Assembly: GCA_964483325.1 (NCBI GenBank)
Contig: CAZAAW010000002.1
Location: 1-64,000 of the forward strand
DNA length: 64,000 nt
Direction: 5' to 3'
Source: CAZAAW01 sp964483325
GTDB taxonomy: Bacteria; Pseudomonadota; Alphaproteobacteria; Rhizobiales; Kaistiaceae
Shown here one piece after another: positions 18,524 to 26,877 of this stretch. Below the pieces are notes generated by a model. It worked only from the letters and a program-made list of their open reading frames with translations. It had not been told where the DNA came from and ran no database searches. The translations under genes were made by a program, and so were the position numbers. Numbering within the stretch: the first letter of the stretch is position 1; every line of letters begins with the position of its first letter.

Positions 18524-19084
18524 TCAGCCTTCGGAGATGCTGCGGCCGCCGCCGGTGGCGCTGAAGACGTTGGCGAAGACGGTCCTGATGCGGCTGATGA
18601 TGTCGTCGGCGCTGAGGCGCGGCTGGCCTGCCGCGGCCGCTTCCTTCAGTTCGCCCTGGCGGCGCTCCAGGAGGGCGCCCAGGGTGTCGATCAGCTCCGG
18701 CTTCTGGGCCAGCATGCCCTCGAAGGCGACCTTGCCGATCTCCACCACGGTCACCGTGTCCTTCGCCTTGACGGTCGCCACGCGCCGGGCGCCGGTGAGC
18801 ATCGACATCTCGCCGACGATATCGCCCGGTCCGAGCTCGGCAACGAAGATCGGCCGGTCCTTGCGCGGCTGGATGGTGACCTCGACATGGCCGTGGACGA
18901 TGGCGAACATCGAGCTGCCGAACTCGCCCTCCGTCATCAGATGGGTGCCGGGCTGGAACAGCGTGACGCGGCTTTTGGCGCCGACGGCGTCGATCTGCTC
19001 CGGCGTCAGGATTTCGGCAAAGAAGTCGATTGCGCGCAGCGATTCCTTGGCGTCCACGCTCGTCTCCCTGTCTGGCCGGCTCAT
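18524..19084 (-). CDS. Cyclic-nucleotide-binding domain protein
   Basis: A 186-residue soluble protein with one CAP-like effector domain (residues 18-145). The phosphate-binding cassette reads GEMSMLTGARRVATV and retains the Glu and Arg that contact cAMP or cGMP. There is no helix-turn-helix, kinase or channel domain, only a helical C-terminal extension (residues 145-186). It therefore probably senses a cyclic nucleotide and acts through protein contacts. It is the last gene of a three-gene minus-strand unit after an alpha/beta hydrolase and a DUF1761 protein. An adenylate cyclase with a CHASE2 sensor lies 12 kb away. Confidence 0.85.
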   Translation of the reverse strand: MSRPDRETSVDAKESLRAIDFFAEILTPEQIDAVGAKSRVTLFQPGTHLMTEGEFGSSMFAIVHGHVEVTIQPRKDRPIFVAELGPGDIVGEMSMLTGARRVATVKAKDTVTVVEIGKVAFEGMLAQKPELIDTLGALLERRQGELKEAAAAGQPRLSADDIISRIRTVFANVFSATGGGRSISEG

Positions 19085-19103
19085 GCCGGCAGCCGGGCGG
19101 CGA

Positions 19104-19805
19104 CTATAGCGGCCCTTTCCCGGCGCTGCCTAGCCGGGCGTCGATCCAGGCGGCGGTGATGTCGAGCATCTCCTCGCGGACGTCCGCGTCGCGGCGGCCG
19201 CTGCGCACCGGGACATGAAAGGAATGATCGGCGTCGGGAAAGACATGCAGCGTCGCCCGGGGGCCGAGACGGGCGCAGAGCGGCTCCAGCAAGGGCAGCG
19301 CCGCGAGGTCGTCGCGGGCGCCCTGCAGGAACAGCATCGGCACGGAGACGGCCGGCAGATGCATGGCGCGGCTGTCGGAGGGCTTGACCGGCGGATGCAG
19401 CGGGAAGCCGAAGAACACCAGGCCGACGACACCCGGCAGCGGCGCCTCTGCCGCCGCGACGGACGTCATGCGGCCGCCGAAGGATTTGCCGGCGGCAATG
19501 AGCGGCAGGCCGGCGCAATGCCGGCCGGCTTCCGCGACGGCGGCGCGAACCGTCGCTGCCGCCACCGCCGGCGGATCGGGCCGCGGCCGCCGCGCTTCCA
19601 TGTAGGGGAATTGGTAGCGCAAGACCGCGATGCCGCGGGCGGCGAGCCCGGCCGCTACCGCCGCCATGAAGGGATGGTTCATGCCGGCGCCGGCGCCATG
19701 CGCCAGCACCATGGCGGCCCGGGCGCCGGCCGGGACGGCCAGCAGGCCGGAGATCGCGCCGCCGTCGAGGCCGGGAACCGCGAAGCGGAGTTCGGCTGCA
19801 TCCAA
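19104..19805 (-). CDS. Alpha/beta hydrolase (KANL3/Tex30, dienelactone-hydrolase-like)
   Basis: A 233-residue cytoplasmic hydrolase. The oxyanion segment is VLAHGAGAGMNHPFM, the nucleophile elbow is GKSFGGRM, the acid lies in the FLQGARDDL region and the catalytic His in DADHSFHVP. These features match the small KANL3/Tex30 subfamily. The substrate is unknown. Four bases separate it from the upstream DUF1761 gene, and 20 bases from the downstream cyclic-nucleotide-binding gene, so the three are likely co-transcribed. Confidence 0.85.
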   Translation of the reverse strand: MDAAELRFAVPGLDGGAISGLLAVPAGARAAMVLAHGAGAGMNHPFMAAVAAGLAARGIAVLRYQFPYMEARRPRPDPPAVAAATVRAAVAEAGRHCAGLPLIAAGKSFGGRMTSVAAAEAPLPGVVGLVFFGFPLHPPVKPSDSRAMHLPAVSVPMLFLQGARDDLAALPLLEPLCARLGPRATLHVFPDADHSFHVPVRSGRRDADVREEMLDITAAWIDARLGSAGKGPL

Positions 19806-19808
19806 GGT

Positions 19809-20255
19809 TCAGCGCCAGAAGGCGAGGATCAGCGCCATCACGACGTAGCAGACGAGCTGCAGGCCGGCATTGATGGCGAAGAGCCGCCAGCTCCGCCCCT
19901 CGAAGGCGACGCTGTTGAGGAGGATCGGCACCACGAAGCCGAGCCAGGGGAAGAAGCCGCCATAGAGGCCGTAAAGGATCGGCGCCGCCGGCTCTCCCGC
20001 GGCGCCCCAGGCCGACGGCCGGTATTCGGCGATCAGATAGGCAAGGGCGATGGCGACGAGGATCGTACCGATCAGGTTGATGATGAGGCTGCGCGCCATG
20101 ACGCCGGCCGGCGGCGCGCCGACCGTCTCGGGCATGCCCATCTCGCGCCGCCAGACGGCACCGAACAGCACCGTGTACCAGAGCGCGCCGATGATGAAGG
20201 AGACGATCACTGCAGCGAGGATCGCCCACCAGTTGAGATCGATTACCGGAGCCAT
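19809..20255 (-). CDS. DUF1761-family membrane protein
   Basis: A 148-residue protein with four predicted membrane helices and the family opening INWWAILAAVIVSFIIGALWY-like sequence followed by VLFGAVWRREMGM. DUF1761 proteins are common in proteobacteria and have no assigned activity. It is the first gene of the unit with the hydrolase and the cyclic-nucleotide-binding protein; its upstream region adjoins the HlyD relic. Confidence 0.82.
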   Translation of the reverse strand: MAPVIDLNWWAILAAVIVSFIIGALWYTVLFGAVWRREMGMPETVGAPPAGVMARSLIINLIGTILVAIALAYLIAEYRPSAWGAAGEPAAPILYGLYGGFFPWLGFVVPILLNSVAFEGRSWRLFAINAGLQLVCYVVMALILAFWR

Positions 20256-20338
20256 AGCCGTTTTCTCCCGTCACAGCCGGCGCGCCGCGAATCGGCGCCG
20301 CTCGCGGCAAGACTACACTGCAATATGGCGACAGTTTA

Positions 20339-20665
20339 CTATGCAACGATCTGGCTTTTGCGCCGGGCGCGCGCCGCTGCCTGCTGCAGCGGATAAGTGA
20401 AATAGGTATAAAGTGGCCGACGACCGACGACGATCACGCCGATCAGCGGCATGCCGGGCGGCAGGTGAAATCGTCGGGGACGTTGATCAGCCGGCGCTCG
20501 GGCGAAACACTGGCCTTGGCATAGTAGATCGGCTCGCTGCGCTGCGGCTCGCTGCCCGAGACCGGCATCGCGTCGGTTGCCACGGTTTCGACGCGACCGT
20601 CGAGAGAGTCGTAACGCTGGAAGGGCAGGGCTGGTGAACTTGATGCGCACCGGCGAGGCTTTTGC
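20339..20665 (-). pseudogene. Relic of an HlyD-family type I secretion adaptor (C-terminal end only)
   Basis: Read on the minus strand, three consecutive blocks match the end of HlyD/PrsE-type membrane fusion proteins but lie in two frames. PVRIKFTSPALP (about 20,656-20,622) is in the frame that ends at TAG 20339. FQRYDSLDGRVETVATDAMP and PIYYAKASVSPERRL (about 20,620-20,475) are in another frame, which stops at 20443. GMPLIGVIVVGRRPLYTYF then TYPLQQA (about 20,455-20,352) is back in the first. The N-terminal 300 or so residues are missing: the manC stop lies just upstream. Two frameshifts plus truncation make this a decayed gene rather than a sequencing slip. No partner ABC transporter is nearby. 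Confidence 0.75.
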
Positions 20666-20738
20666 GCATCGCCTCGATCTCCTGGTGATTAGGCGAAAGC
20701 GCCGCAAGGCGTTCGGAAAGGGGGCCGGTTCGGCAGCG

Positions 20739-22157
20739 TCAGGTCCGGCCATAGGCGTCGGACAGGCGCTCGATATCGTCCTCGCTGAGCAGCGCGCCCG
20801 TCTGCACCTCGATGATCTCCAGCGCTTCCGGCCCGGGGTTTTCCAGCCGGTGCACAGTGCCGGTCGGCACATAGACCGACTGGTTCTCGCCGACGAGGCG
20901 GACATCCCCGCCGATCGTCACGCGCGCTGTGCCGCGCACCACCACCCAGTGCTCGGCCCGGTGGTTGTGGCGCTGCAGCGAAAGGATGCCGCCGGGCCGG
21001 ATGACGATGCGCTTCACCAGGTAGCGGTCGCCGCCGGCCAGCGGCTCGTAGCGGCCCCAGGGCCGGTAGACGGCGCGGTGCTGGTCGGCCTCGGCGAAGC
21101 CCTCGGCGCGCAGCCTTGCGACGAGCGCCTTGAGCTCGCCAAGCCGGTCCTTGGGACTGACCAGCAGGGCGTCGGGCGTCACAGCGACGAGCATGCCGTC
21201 GAGGCCGATGCCGGCGACCAGCATGTCGGCATCGCTGTAGACGATGCTGCCGCGGCTCTCCGACAGGCTGACGCGGCCCTCGGTGGCATTGCCGGCATCG
21301 TCCTGCTGCAGCAGTGCGGCGAGGGCGGGCCACTGGCCGATATCGGCCCAGTCGAAGGCGGCGGGCACGACAGCGAGATTGGCCACCTTCTCCATCACCG
21401 CGTAGTCGATCGAGAGGCGCGGCGCGGCGCCGAAGGCCGATGCCGCGAAGCGCAGCATGCCGCAGTCACGCCAGCGCCCTTCCCAGGCGGCTTCTGCCGC
21501 CTGCCGGCCATGCGGGAAATGCTGCTGCAGCGCCGCCGCCATGGTGTCGGCGGCGAAGAGGAAGATGCCGGCATTCCAGTACCAGCCGCCTTCGGCCAGC
21601 ATCGCTGCAGCGGCGCCAGGATCGGGCTTCTCGACGAAGGCTTCGACCCGGGCGCCGGTGGCGCCGGCGAGAGCCGTGCCGGCCCTGATATAGCCGAAGG
21701 CGCTGCTCGGCCGGTCGGGCACGATGCCGAAGGTGACGATCTCGCCGGCTTCGGCCAGCGGCACGGCGGCGGCGACGCTGCGGCCGAAGGCTTCGCGGTC
21801 GGTGATGAGATGATCGGCGGCAAGGACCAGCAGCAGGGCGCCGGGATGGGTTGCCGCCGCGGCTGCGACGGCAAGGGCCACGGCGGCCGCCGAATCGCGG
21901 CGGATCGGCTCGACCAGGATGTCGCCGGCGACCGCGCCGGCCTGCTCCTGCACCAGGAAACGGTCGCTCTCGTTGCACAGGACGAGCGGCGGCAGCGCCG
22001 GGCCCGGCAGCGCCTCCAGCCGCTCCAGCGTGCGCTGCAGCAGCGACGGGCCGCCGGCAAGGCGCAGCAGGTGCTTGGGCATGGCGGCGCGGGACAGCGG
22101 CCACAGGCGTTCGCCGCCGCCGCCGCACAGGATGACGGGAAGGATCCCGCCGGTCAT
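20739..22157 (-). CDS. manC: Mannose-1-phosphate guanylyltransferase / mannose-6-phosphate isomerase
   Basis: This type II enzyme makes GDP-mannose from mannose-1-phosphate; the C-terminal cupin interconverts mannose-6-phosphate and fructose-6-phosphate. The 472 residues show the nucleotidyltransferase signature CGGGGERLWPLSR and PKHLL at the start, a central LVEPIRRDSAAAVAL, VLAADHLI, and the cupin motif PWGRYEPLAGGDRYLVKRI with LQRHNHRAEHW. Full length. It precedes the HlyD relic and follows lptE on the same strand. GDP-mannose would feed polysaccharide synthesis in the locus at 49-64 kb and elsewhere. Confidence 0.95.
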   Translation of the reverse strand: MTGGILPVILCGGGGERLWPLSRAAMPKHLLRLAGGPSLLQRTLERLEALPGPALPPLVLCNESDRFLVQEQAGAVAGDILVEPIRRDSAAAVALAVAAAAATHPGALLLVLAADHLITDREAFGRSVAAAVPLAEAGEIVTFGIVPDRPSSAFGYIRAGTALAGATGARVEAFVEKPDPGAAAAMLAEGGWYWNAGIFLFAADTMAAALQQHFPHGRQAAEAAWEGRWRDCGMLRFAASAFGAAPRLSIDYAVMEKVANLAVVPAAFDWADIGQWPALAALLQQDDAGNATEGRVSLSESRGSIVYSDADMLVAGIGLDGMLVAVTPDALLVSPKDRLGELKALVARLRAEGFAEADQHRAVYRPWGRYEPLAGGDRYLVKRIVIRPGGILSLQRHNHRAEHWVVVRGTARVTIGGDVRLVGENQSVYVPTGTVHRLENPGPEALEIIEVQTGALLSEDDIERLSDAYGRT

Positions 22158-22168
22158 CCCGCCGGCCG

Positions 22169-22696
22169 TCAGCCGGAGCGGGCGAGGGTGGCGCTGATGG
22201 CCAGCCGCATCTGGTCGGCCGCTGAGGCGGCAGCGCGGTCCTCCGCGTCGCGGCGGGCGCGGACATTGGCGAAGGCCTGGTTGGAGCGGTCGTAATCGGC
22301 GACGCCGAGCGCCGTTCCGGTCGTCACCGGCTTGTTGGTGGCAAGGTTGACCAGCGTATAGCGGACGAGGAGGCGCACCGCATAGACCGGCGACGTGCCG
22401 GCCGGATCGATGCCGAGGCCCTGCTCGGTCACGGCGGTCGAGAAGCGCAGCTCGTAAAGCGGCGATGCGGCGCCGCTGCCGCCGGTGAAGGCGAAGATGA
22501 GGTCGTTGCGCAGCTGCTGGCCGACGCGGTCGCCCACCGGCGGAATGGAGATGGCGGCGAGTTCGGCCACCACGGCGTTGCCGCTCGGCGCCGGCCCGTA
22601 GAGCGGCTGCATGGTGCAGGCGCCCAGCGCCAGGGCGAGAAGGGCGGGCGCCAGTGCCCGAAAAGCCAAGCGGCGATGCTGCGAAGCGGACGACAT
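22169..22696 (-). CDS. lptE: LPS-assembly lipoprotein LptE
   Basis: LptE plugs the LptD barrel that inserts lipopolysaccharide into the outer membrane. The chosen ATG (22696) gives a 175-residue lipoprotein with signal AFRALAPALLALALGAC and the family hallmark MQPLYG right after the lipid-modified Cys. Alternating strands and two helices follow (VGQQLRNDLIFAF; RDAEDRAAASAADQMRLAI). In many alphaproteobacteria lptE follows leuS and precedes holA; here it is followed by manC, a different neighbourhood. It is divergent from the nuclease homologue. Confidence 0.82.
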   Translation of the reverse strand: MSSASQHRRLAFRALAPALLALALGACTMQPLYGPAPSGNAVVAELAAISIPPVGDRVGQQLRNDLIFAFTGGSGAASPLYELRFSTAVTEQGLGIDPAGTSPVYAVRLLVRYTLVNLATNKPVTTGTALGVADYDRSNQAFANVRARRDAEDRAAASAADQMRLAISATLARSG

Positions 22697-22835
22697 CGAC
22701 GATCCCGTGCGTGCGGGCCTTGCCCGCCAGGGTTTTGATCCACCGCCGTTATCGACGCGATCCGCGCCGTTGGCAATGGACTCGCCGCTTATCGCGGCGG
22801 AAGCAGCGGCAGCGGCCTGTGCTAAAGGATGCGCC

Positions 22836-23663
22836 ATGACAGGCGGGAAAGCGATGCGGCGTCTTGCGGTGCCGGCAATGCTGGCGGCGCTGATGTCCAG
22901 CGCTTGGAGCGCCGAGCGGGCGCTCGGTGATGCCGGCTGCGCGCCGGTCGCCGGCGAGCAGGGCGTCGTCGCGGCCGTTGCGGAGGCCGGGACGCTGGTG
23001 CTGGCGGACGGGCTCACGGTGCGGCTGGCCGGTATCGACATGCCGTCCGGCGAGACCGGCCGTGCCGCTCTTGCCGCGCTGGCGCTGGGGAAGACGGTGG
23101 AGCTGCGCTATGGCGGTCCGCAGCGCGATCGCTACGGCCGCGCCATGGCGCAGGTCTGGCTCGCCGGGGCTGCCGGCAGGCCTGCGCCGGACGCATGGCT
23201 GCAGGCGGCGCTTGTCGCCGACGGCCAGGCCCGGGTTGCCGGCTTCGCCGACGACCGCGCCTGCCTGGCGACCTTGCTCGGCTTCGAGCGCGTCGCCCGC
23301 GCCGCGGGGCGGAACCTATGGGCGCAGCCGGTTTTTGCAGTCCGTGACGCGCAAGACCCTTCGCTTCGGGCCATTGACGGCCTATATCTCCTCGTCGAGG
23401 GGCGCGTGGTCGGGATCGGCCGTCGGGCCCGGACGGTTTATGTCGATTTCGGGAGAGAGTGGTCGACCGATTTCACCGTCAGCATGGACAAGGCGACCGC
23501 CGACCTGATCGACTCCGGCAGCGACCCGCTGTCGGGCCTCGAGGGCCGGCGTGTCCGCGTCCGCGGATGGTTGACACAACGTTCGGGGCCGTGGATCAGA
23601 GTCGATCACCCGGAACAGATTGAAGTGCTGGATGGCGGTGATGGCACAGTTGCGGGCCAATAG
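22836..23663 (+). CDS. Exported thermonuclease (SNase-fold) homologue, probably non-catalytic
   Basis: A 275-residue protein starting at ATG 22836, 6 bases after AAAGGA, with a signal peptide (VPAMLAALMSSAWSA). Residues 35-140 fit the staphylococcal-nuclease OB fold: TVRLAGIDMPSGETG and DRYGRAMAQVW. The arginines of the active site seem present, but the usual PE of the DxPE motif reads PS and no metal-binding Asp is evident, so catalysis is doubtful. The C-terminal half (LYLLVEGRVVGIGRRARTVYVDFG, VRVRGWL) is a second OB-like domain. It overlaps the downstream M48 protease gene, suggesting coupled translation. Confidence 0.78.
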   Translation: MTGGKAMRRLAVPAMLAALMSSAWSAERALGDAGCAPVAGEQGVVAAVAEAGTLVLADGLTVRLAGIDMPSGETGRAALAALALGKTVELRYGGPQRDRYGRAMAQVWLAGAAGRPAPDAWLQAALVADGQARVAGFADDRACLATLLGFERVARAAGRNLWAQPVFAVRDAQDPSLRAIDGLYLLVEGRVVGIGRRARTVYVDFGREWSTDFTVSMDKATADLIDSGSDPLSGLEGRRVRVRGWLTQRSGPWIRVDHPEQIEVLDGGDGTVAGQ

Positions 23664-25122
23664 GGGATCACGGCGCTTCAGGGCGCTGCTAGCGGCTGCG
23701 GCCGGCCTGGCGATCCTGGCCGGCTGCAATACGGTCCTTGATTCGGCGGCGGTGACGCCGGCCGCCGTCAATGCGCCGGCGCCCCGCGCAACGGCCGCCA
23801 CGGCGGCGGGCAATCGCCAGCATGAGCAGATCGTCGGCGCCTATGGCGGCATCTACCGCAATCCGGAGCTGGAGAAGACGCTGGCGCGCGTCGTCGGACG
23901 CCTTGTCGCCGCCTCGGACGATCCCAGCCGCTCTTACCGCATCACCATTCTTAACGCCGCGGCCATCAACGCCTTCGCCCTGCCGGACGGCTATCTCTAT
24001 GTGACGCGTGGCCTTCTCGCCCTTGCCAATGATTCGTCCGAAGTGGCGGCGGTGCTGGCGCATGAAATGGGCCACGTGACGGCCAATCACGCGTCGGCGC
24101 GGCAGGACCGGGCGCGCACGGCACAGATCGTCAGCCGCGTCGTCACCGACGTGCTGCAGGACGACGATGCCGGCCGCCTCGCCCTGGCTTCGAGCCAGCG
24201 CTCGTTGGCCGGCTTCTCCCGCCTGCAGGAGCTGGAAGCCGACGCCATCGGCATCCGCACCATCGGCAAGGCCGGTTACGATCCTTTCGCGGCGGCGCGC
24301 TTTCTCGGCCAGATGAGCCGTTTCGCCGCCTATCGCGCCTCGCTCGGCATCCAGCAGGACCGGCGGCCGGAATTCCTCGCCTCGCATCCCAACAATCCGG
24401 AGCGCATCGACGCTGCCACCAAAGCGGCGCGCCAGTTCGGCGCCCCGGGCATCGGCGAGACCGACCATGAGCGTTACCTGCAGGGCATCGACGGCATGGT
24501 GTTCGGCGACGACACCGCCCAGGGCTATGTGCGCGGCCGCAGCTTCCTGCATGCCGGGCTGGCGGTCGGCTTCACCGCGCCGGAAGGATTCGTAATCGAC
24601 AATACCAATGATGCGGTGCTGGCGACCGGCACCGACGGCACGGCGCTGCGCTTCGACGCGGTCAATGTCGGCGGCCAGAGCTCGCTGAGCGACTATCTCA
24701 CGTCCGGCTGGGTCAACGGCCTCGACCCCGACAGCGTGCGGACGCTCGACATCAACGGCATGCAGGCGGCGTCGGCGACCGCCGAGGCAAAGGGCTGGAA
24801 GTTCCGTGTCACCGTCATCCGCGCCGGCACGGCGACCTACCGCTTCATCTTCGCCAATGAGAACGACAGCCCGGCCTTTGCCGTCGCGGCGACGGCGACG
24901 GCCGGCAGCTTCCGCCGCCTGTCGCCGCAGGAGGTGGCAGGCCTGCGGCCGCTGACGATCCGGGTGGTGACGGTGGCGGCGGGCGACACGGTGCAGTCGC
25001 TGGCAGGGCGCATGCGTGGCGTCGAGAAGCCGCTCGATCTCTTCCTGACGCTCAACGAGCTGACCGCCGGGTCGCGCCTGACGCCCGGCACCAAGGTCAA
25101 GATCGTCAGCGACGGCGGCTAG
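23641..25122 (+). CDS. M48-family periplasmic metalloprotease lipoprotein with C-terminal LysM-like module
   Basis: A zinc protease of about 493 residues. The lipobox AILAGCN follows a basic N-terminus when translation starts at ATG 23641; ATGs at 23620 and 23632 are also possible. The zinc site is VLAHEMGHVTANH, with the third ligand Glu in LQELEADAIGI. This resembles BepA-type chaperone-proteases that police outer-membrane protein assembly. Instead of a TPR tail, residues after about 300 form a beta-rich domain and then VTVAAGDTVQSLAGRM...LNEL...LTPGTKVKIV, which looks like a LysM fold and could bind peptidoglycan. The gene overlaps the end of the nuclease homologue. Confidence 0.88.
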   Translation: MAQLRANRGSRRFRALLAAAAGLAILAGCNTVLDSAAVTPAAVNAPAPRATAATAAGNRQHEQIVGAYGGIYRNPELEKTLARVVGRLVAASDDPSRSYRITILNAAAINAFALPDGYLYVTRGLLALANDSSEVAAVLAHEMGHVTANHASARQDRARTAQIVSRVVTDVLQDDDAGRLALASSQRSLAGFSRLQELEADAIGIRTIGKAGYDPFAAARFLGQMSRFAAYRASLGIQQDRRPEFLASHPNNPERIDAATKAARQFGAPGIGETDHERYLQGIDGMVFGDDTAQGYVRGRSFLHAGLAVGFTAPEGFVIDNTNDAVLATGTDGTALRFDAVNVGGQSSLSDYLTSGWVNGLDPDSVRTLDINGMQAASATAEAKGWKFRVTVIRAGTATYRFIFANENDSPAFAVAATATAGSFRRLSPQEVAGLRPLTIRVVTVAAGDTVQSLAGRMRGVEKPLDLFLTLNELTAGSRLTPGTKVKIVSDGG

Positions 25123-25129
25123 CGTCGGC

Positions 25130-26038
25130 TTAGACGAAGGCGGCCGGATCCGGCTGGCGCTCCAGCAGCGCCTCCTTGAGCTTCTCCAGCGCCCGGCTCT
25201 CGATCTGGCGCACCCGCTCCTTGGAGATGCCGAGGCTCTCGCCCAGCGCTTCCAGCGTCGCGGCATCCTCGCGCAGGCGCCGTTCGCTGACGATGCGCAG
25301 CTCGCGGTCCGACAGCACCGCCATTGCCGAGCGCAGCCAGCCGAGGCGCCGGTCGCCGTCGATCGAGCCGAGCACCGTCTCGTCGGGCAGAGCCGCCCCG
25401 TCGACGAGATAGTCCTGCCGGTCGCTGGGCGATTCGCTCGTCTCGCTGACCGGGGCGTTGAGCGAGGTGTCCGGGCCGGAGAGGCGCGAATCCATGATCG
25501 CCACGTCCTCAGCCGACACGCCGACCGCTTCGGCGATCTGCCGGTAGATCTCGCCCTGCTGCATGCCGTGGTCGCCCTTCAGCAGCTTCGCCCGCAGGCG
25601 GCGCAGGTTGAAGAACAGCGCCTTCTGCGATGAGGAGGTGCCGCCGCGCACGATGGACCAGTTGCGCAGCACATAGTCCTGGATGGAGGCGCGTATCCAC
25701 CAGGTGGCGTAGGTGGAGAAGCGCACATTGCGCTCCGGATCGAACCGCGCCGCCGCCTCCAGAAGACCGACATGGCCCTCCTGGATGAGATCGCCGACCG
25801 GCAGGCCGAAATTGCGGAAACGCCCGGCGATGGCAATGACCAGCCGCATGTGGGCGGCGGTCAGGCGGTGCAGCGCCTCCTGGTCCTTGCACTCGCGCCA
25901 GCGGACGGCCAGCGCATATTCTTCCTCGCGCTCCAGATAGGGTGCGCGCATGGCTGCCACGACGAATGCGCGGCGAAGCTCACCGGAAGCCTTGGCCAAA
26001 GCGATCTCTCCCTCGCGCCCCCTTGCCTCAGCCCGCAT
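25130..26038 (-). CDS. rpoH: RNA polymerase sigma factor RpoH (sigma-32 type)
   Basis: An alternative sigma factor of 302 residues. Region 2 is clear (VGDLIQEGHVGLLEAAARFDPERNVRFSTYATWWIRASIQDYVLRNW). The RpoH box that distinguishes heat-shock sigma factors is present (QKALFFNLRRLRAKL). Region 4.2 carries LGISKERVRQIESRALEKLKEAL. Alphaproteobacteria often hold several RpoH copies, and the divergent N-terminus and long acidic insert (SETSESPSDRQDYLVDG) suggest an RpoH2-like copy that answers oxidative or photo-stress. That subgroup call is tentative. The 270 bp upstream hold its promoter region and no other gene that I can see. Confidence 0.9.
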   Translation of the reverse strand: MRAEARGREGEIALAKASGELRRAFVVAAMRAPYLEREEEYALAVRWRECKDQEALHRLTAAHMRLVIAIAGRFRNFGLPVGDLIQEGHVGLLEAAARFDPERNVRFSTYATWWIRASIQDYVLRNWSIVRGGTSSSQKALFFNLRRLRAKLLKGDHGMQQGEIYRQIAEAVGVSAEDVAIMDSRLSGPDTSLNAPVSETSESPSDRQDYLVDGAALPDETVLGSIDGDRRLGWLRSAMAVLSDRELRIVSERRLREDAATLEALGESLGISKERVRQIESRALEKLKEALLERQPDPAAFV

Positions 26039-26308
26039 ACGAAATGTGGACCCCGGTCCGATCGCGTCACAGCCACATTGCCGTGATCGCCCGGTCGCCG
26101 ATCTTCAACGCGCGAGCGCCCCAAACGGACGCATCACGCAGGCGGGAATGCGCCGTGTCAGCGCGGATATCGGACGAGGCCGAAGCACATCGGCACCACG
26201 TCGGATTGTGTCACGATAGGGAAGGACGGCCGGCGACAAGCGTCCGCGCCATGCAGGTGCAATGAGGCACTCGGGCTGGATGATTCGCAGTGCCTCGGCG
26301 GCGCCGGT

Positions 26309-26794
26309 TCAGATGGTCCGCGGCGACAGCTTGCGCAGGATGCCGCGCGGCTCTTCCGGCGTCAGGGCGAGCGAGGCGCGCAGGCCCGGGCTGGTGACGA
26401 CATCGGCGATCGTGTAGCGGTCCAGCACCTCGAAGAAGGCGACGACCGCCTGCTCGAGCGCGCAGTTGAGGCCGCAAACGGCGCCGATCGGGCAGCTATG
26501 CTCCTCCGGGCCGGGACAGTCGCTGAGCTGAACCGGACCTTCGGTCGTGCGCACGACTTCGCCCAGCGTGATGCTGGCAGCCGGCTTGCCGAGGCGGATG
26601 CCGCCATTGCGGCCGCGCAGCGTTTCGATCAGGCCATTGCTGACCAGCACGTGCATGATCTTGAAGAGATGCAGCTCGGACATGCGATAGGCGCGCGCGA
26701 TGTCACGAATCCGGCTCGGGCCAGTCTGATTCGTGGCGCAATACATCAGCGTCTGGATCGAATAGATCGTCTGCTGCGTCAGGCGCATGGACAT
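26309..26794 (-). CDS. Rrf2-family [Fe-S] transcriptional regulator, NsrR-like
   Basis: A 161-residue winged-helix regulator (MSMRLTQQTIYSIQTLMYCA; IRDIARAYRMSELHLFKIMHVL recognition region). After GKPAASITLGEVVRTTEGP come four cysteines in CPGPEEHSCPIGAVCGLNC, followed by FFEVLDRYTIADVV. The Cys spacing and this C-terminal sequence resemble NsrR, the nitric-oxide-sensing repressor with a [4Fe-4S] cluster, more than IscR. The fourth cysteine is extra. No NO-detoxification gene lies next to it in this window, so its targets are elsewhere or unknown. Confidence 0.82.
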   Translation of the reverse strand: MSMRLTQQTIYSIQTLMYCATNQTGPSRIRDIARAYRMSELHLFKIMHVLVSNGLIETLRGRNGGIRLGKPAASITLGEVVRTTEGPVQLSDCPGPEEHSCPIGAVCGLNCALEQAVVAFFEVLDRYTIADVVTSPGLRASLALTPEEPRGILRKLSPRTI

Positions 26795-26877
26795 CCTGCA
26801 ATAATAATGCCGCCCGAACCCATATAGGCCATCGCCGCCGGCCAGTCACGCAAATGGTTGCGGCCAGCGGCGAGAGG

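Noticed and set aside
26039..26308. Small gene upstream of rpoH
   Set aside because: Short frames exist on both strands, but none has a ribosome site or coherent composition; it is better read as the rpoH promoter region.
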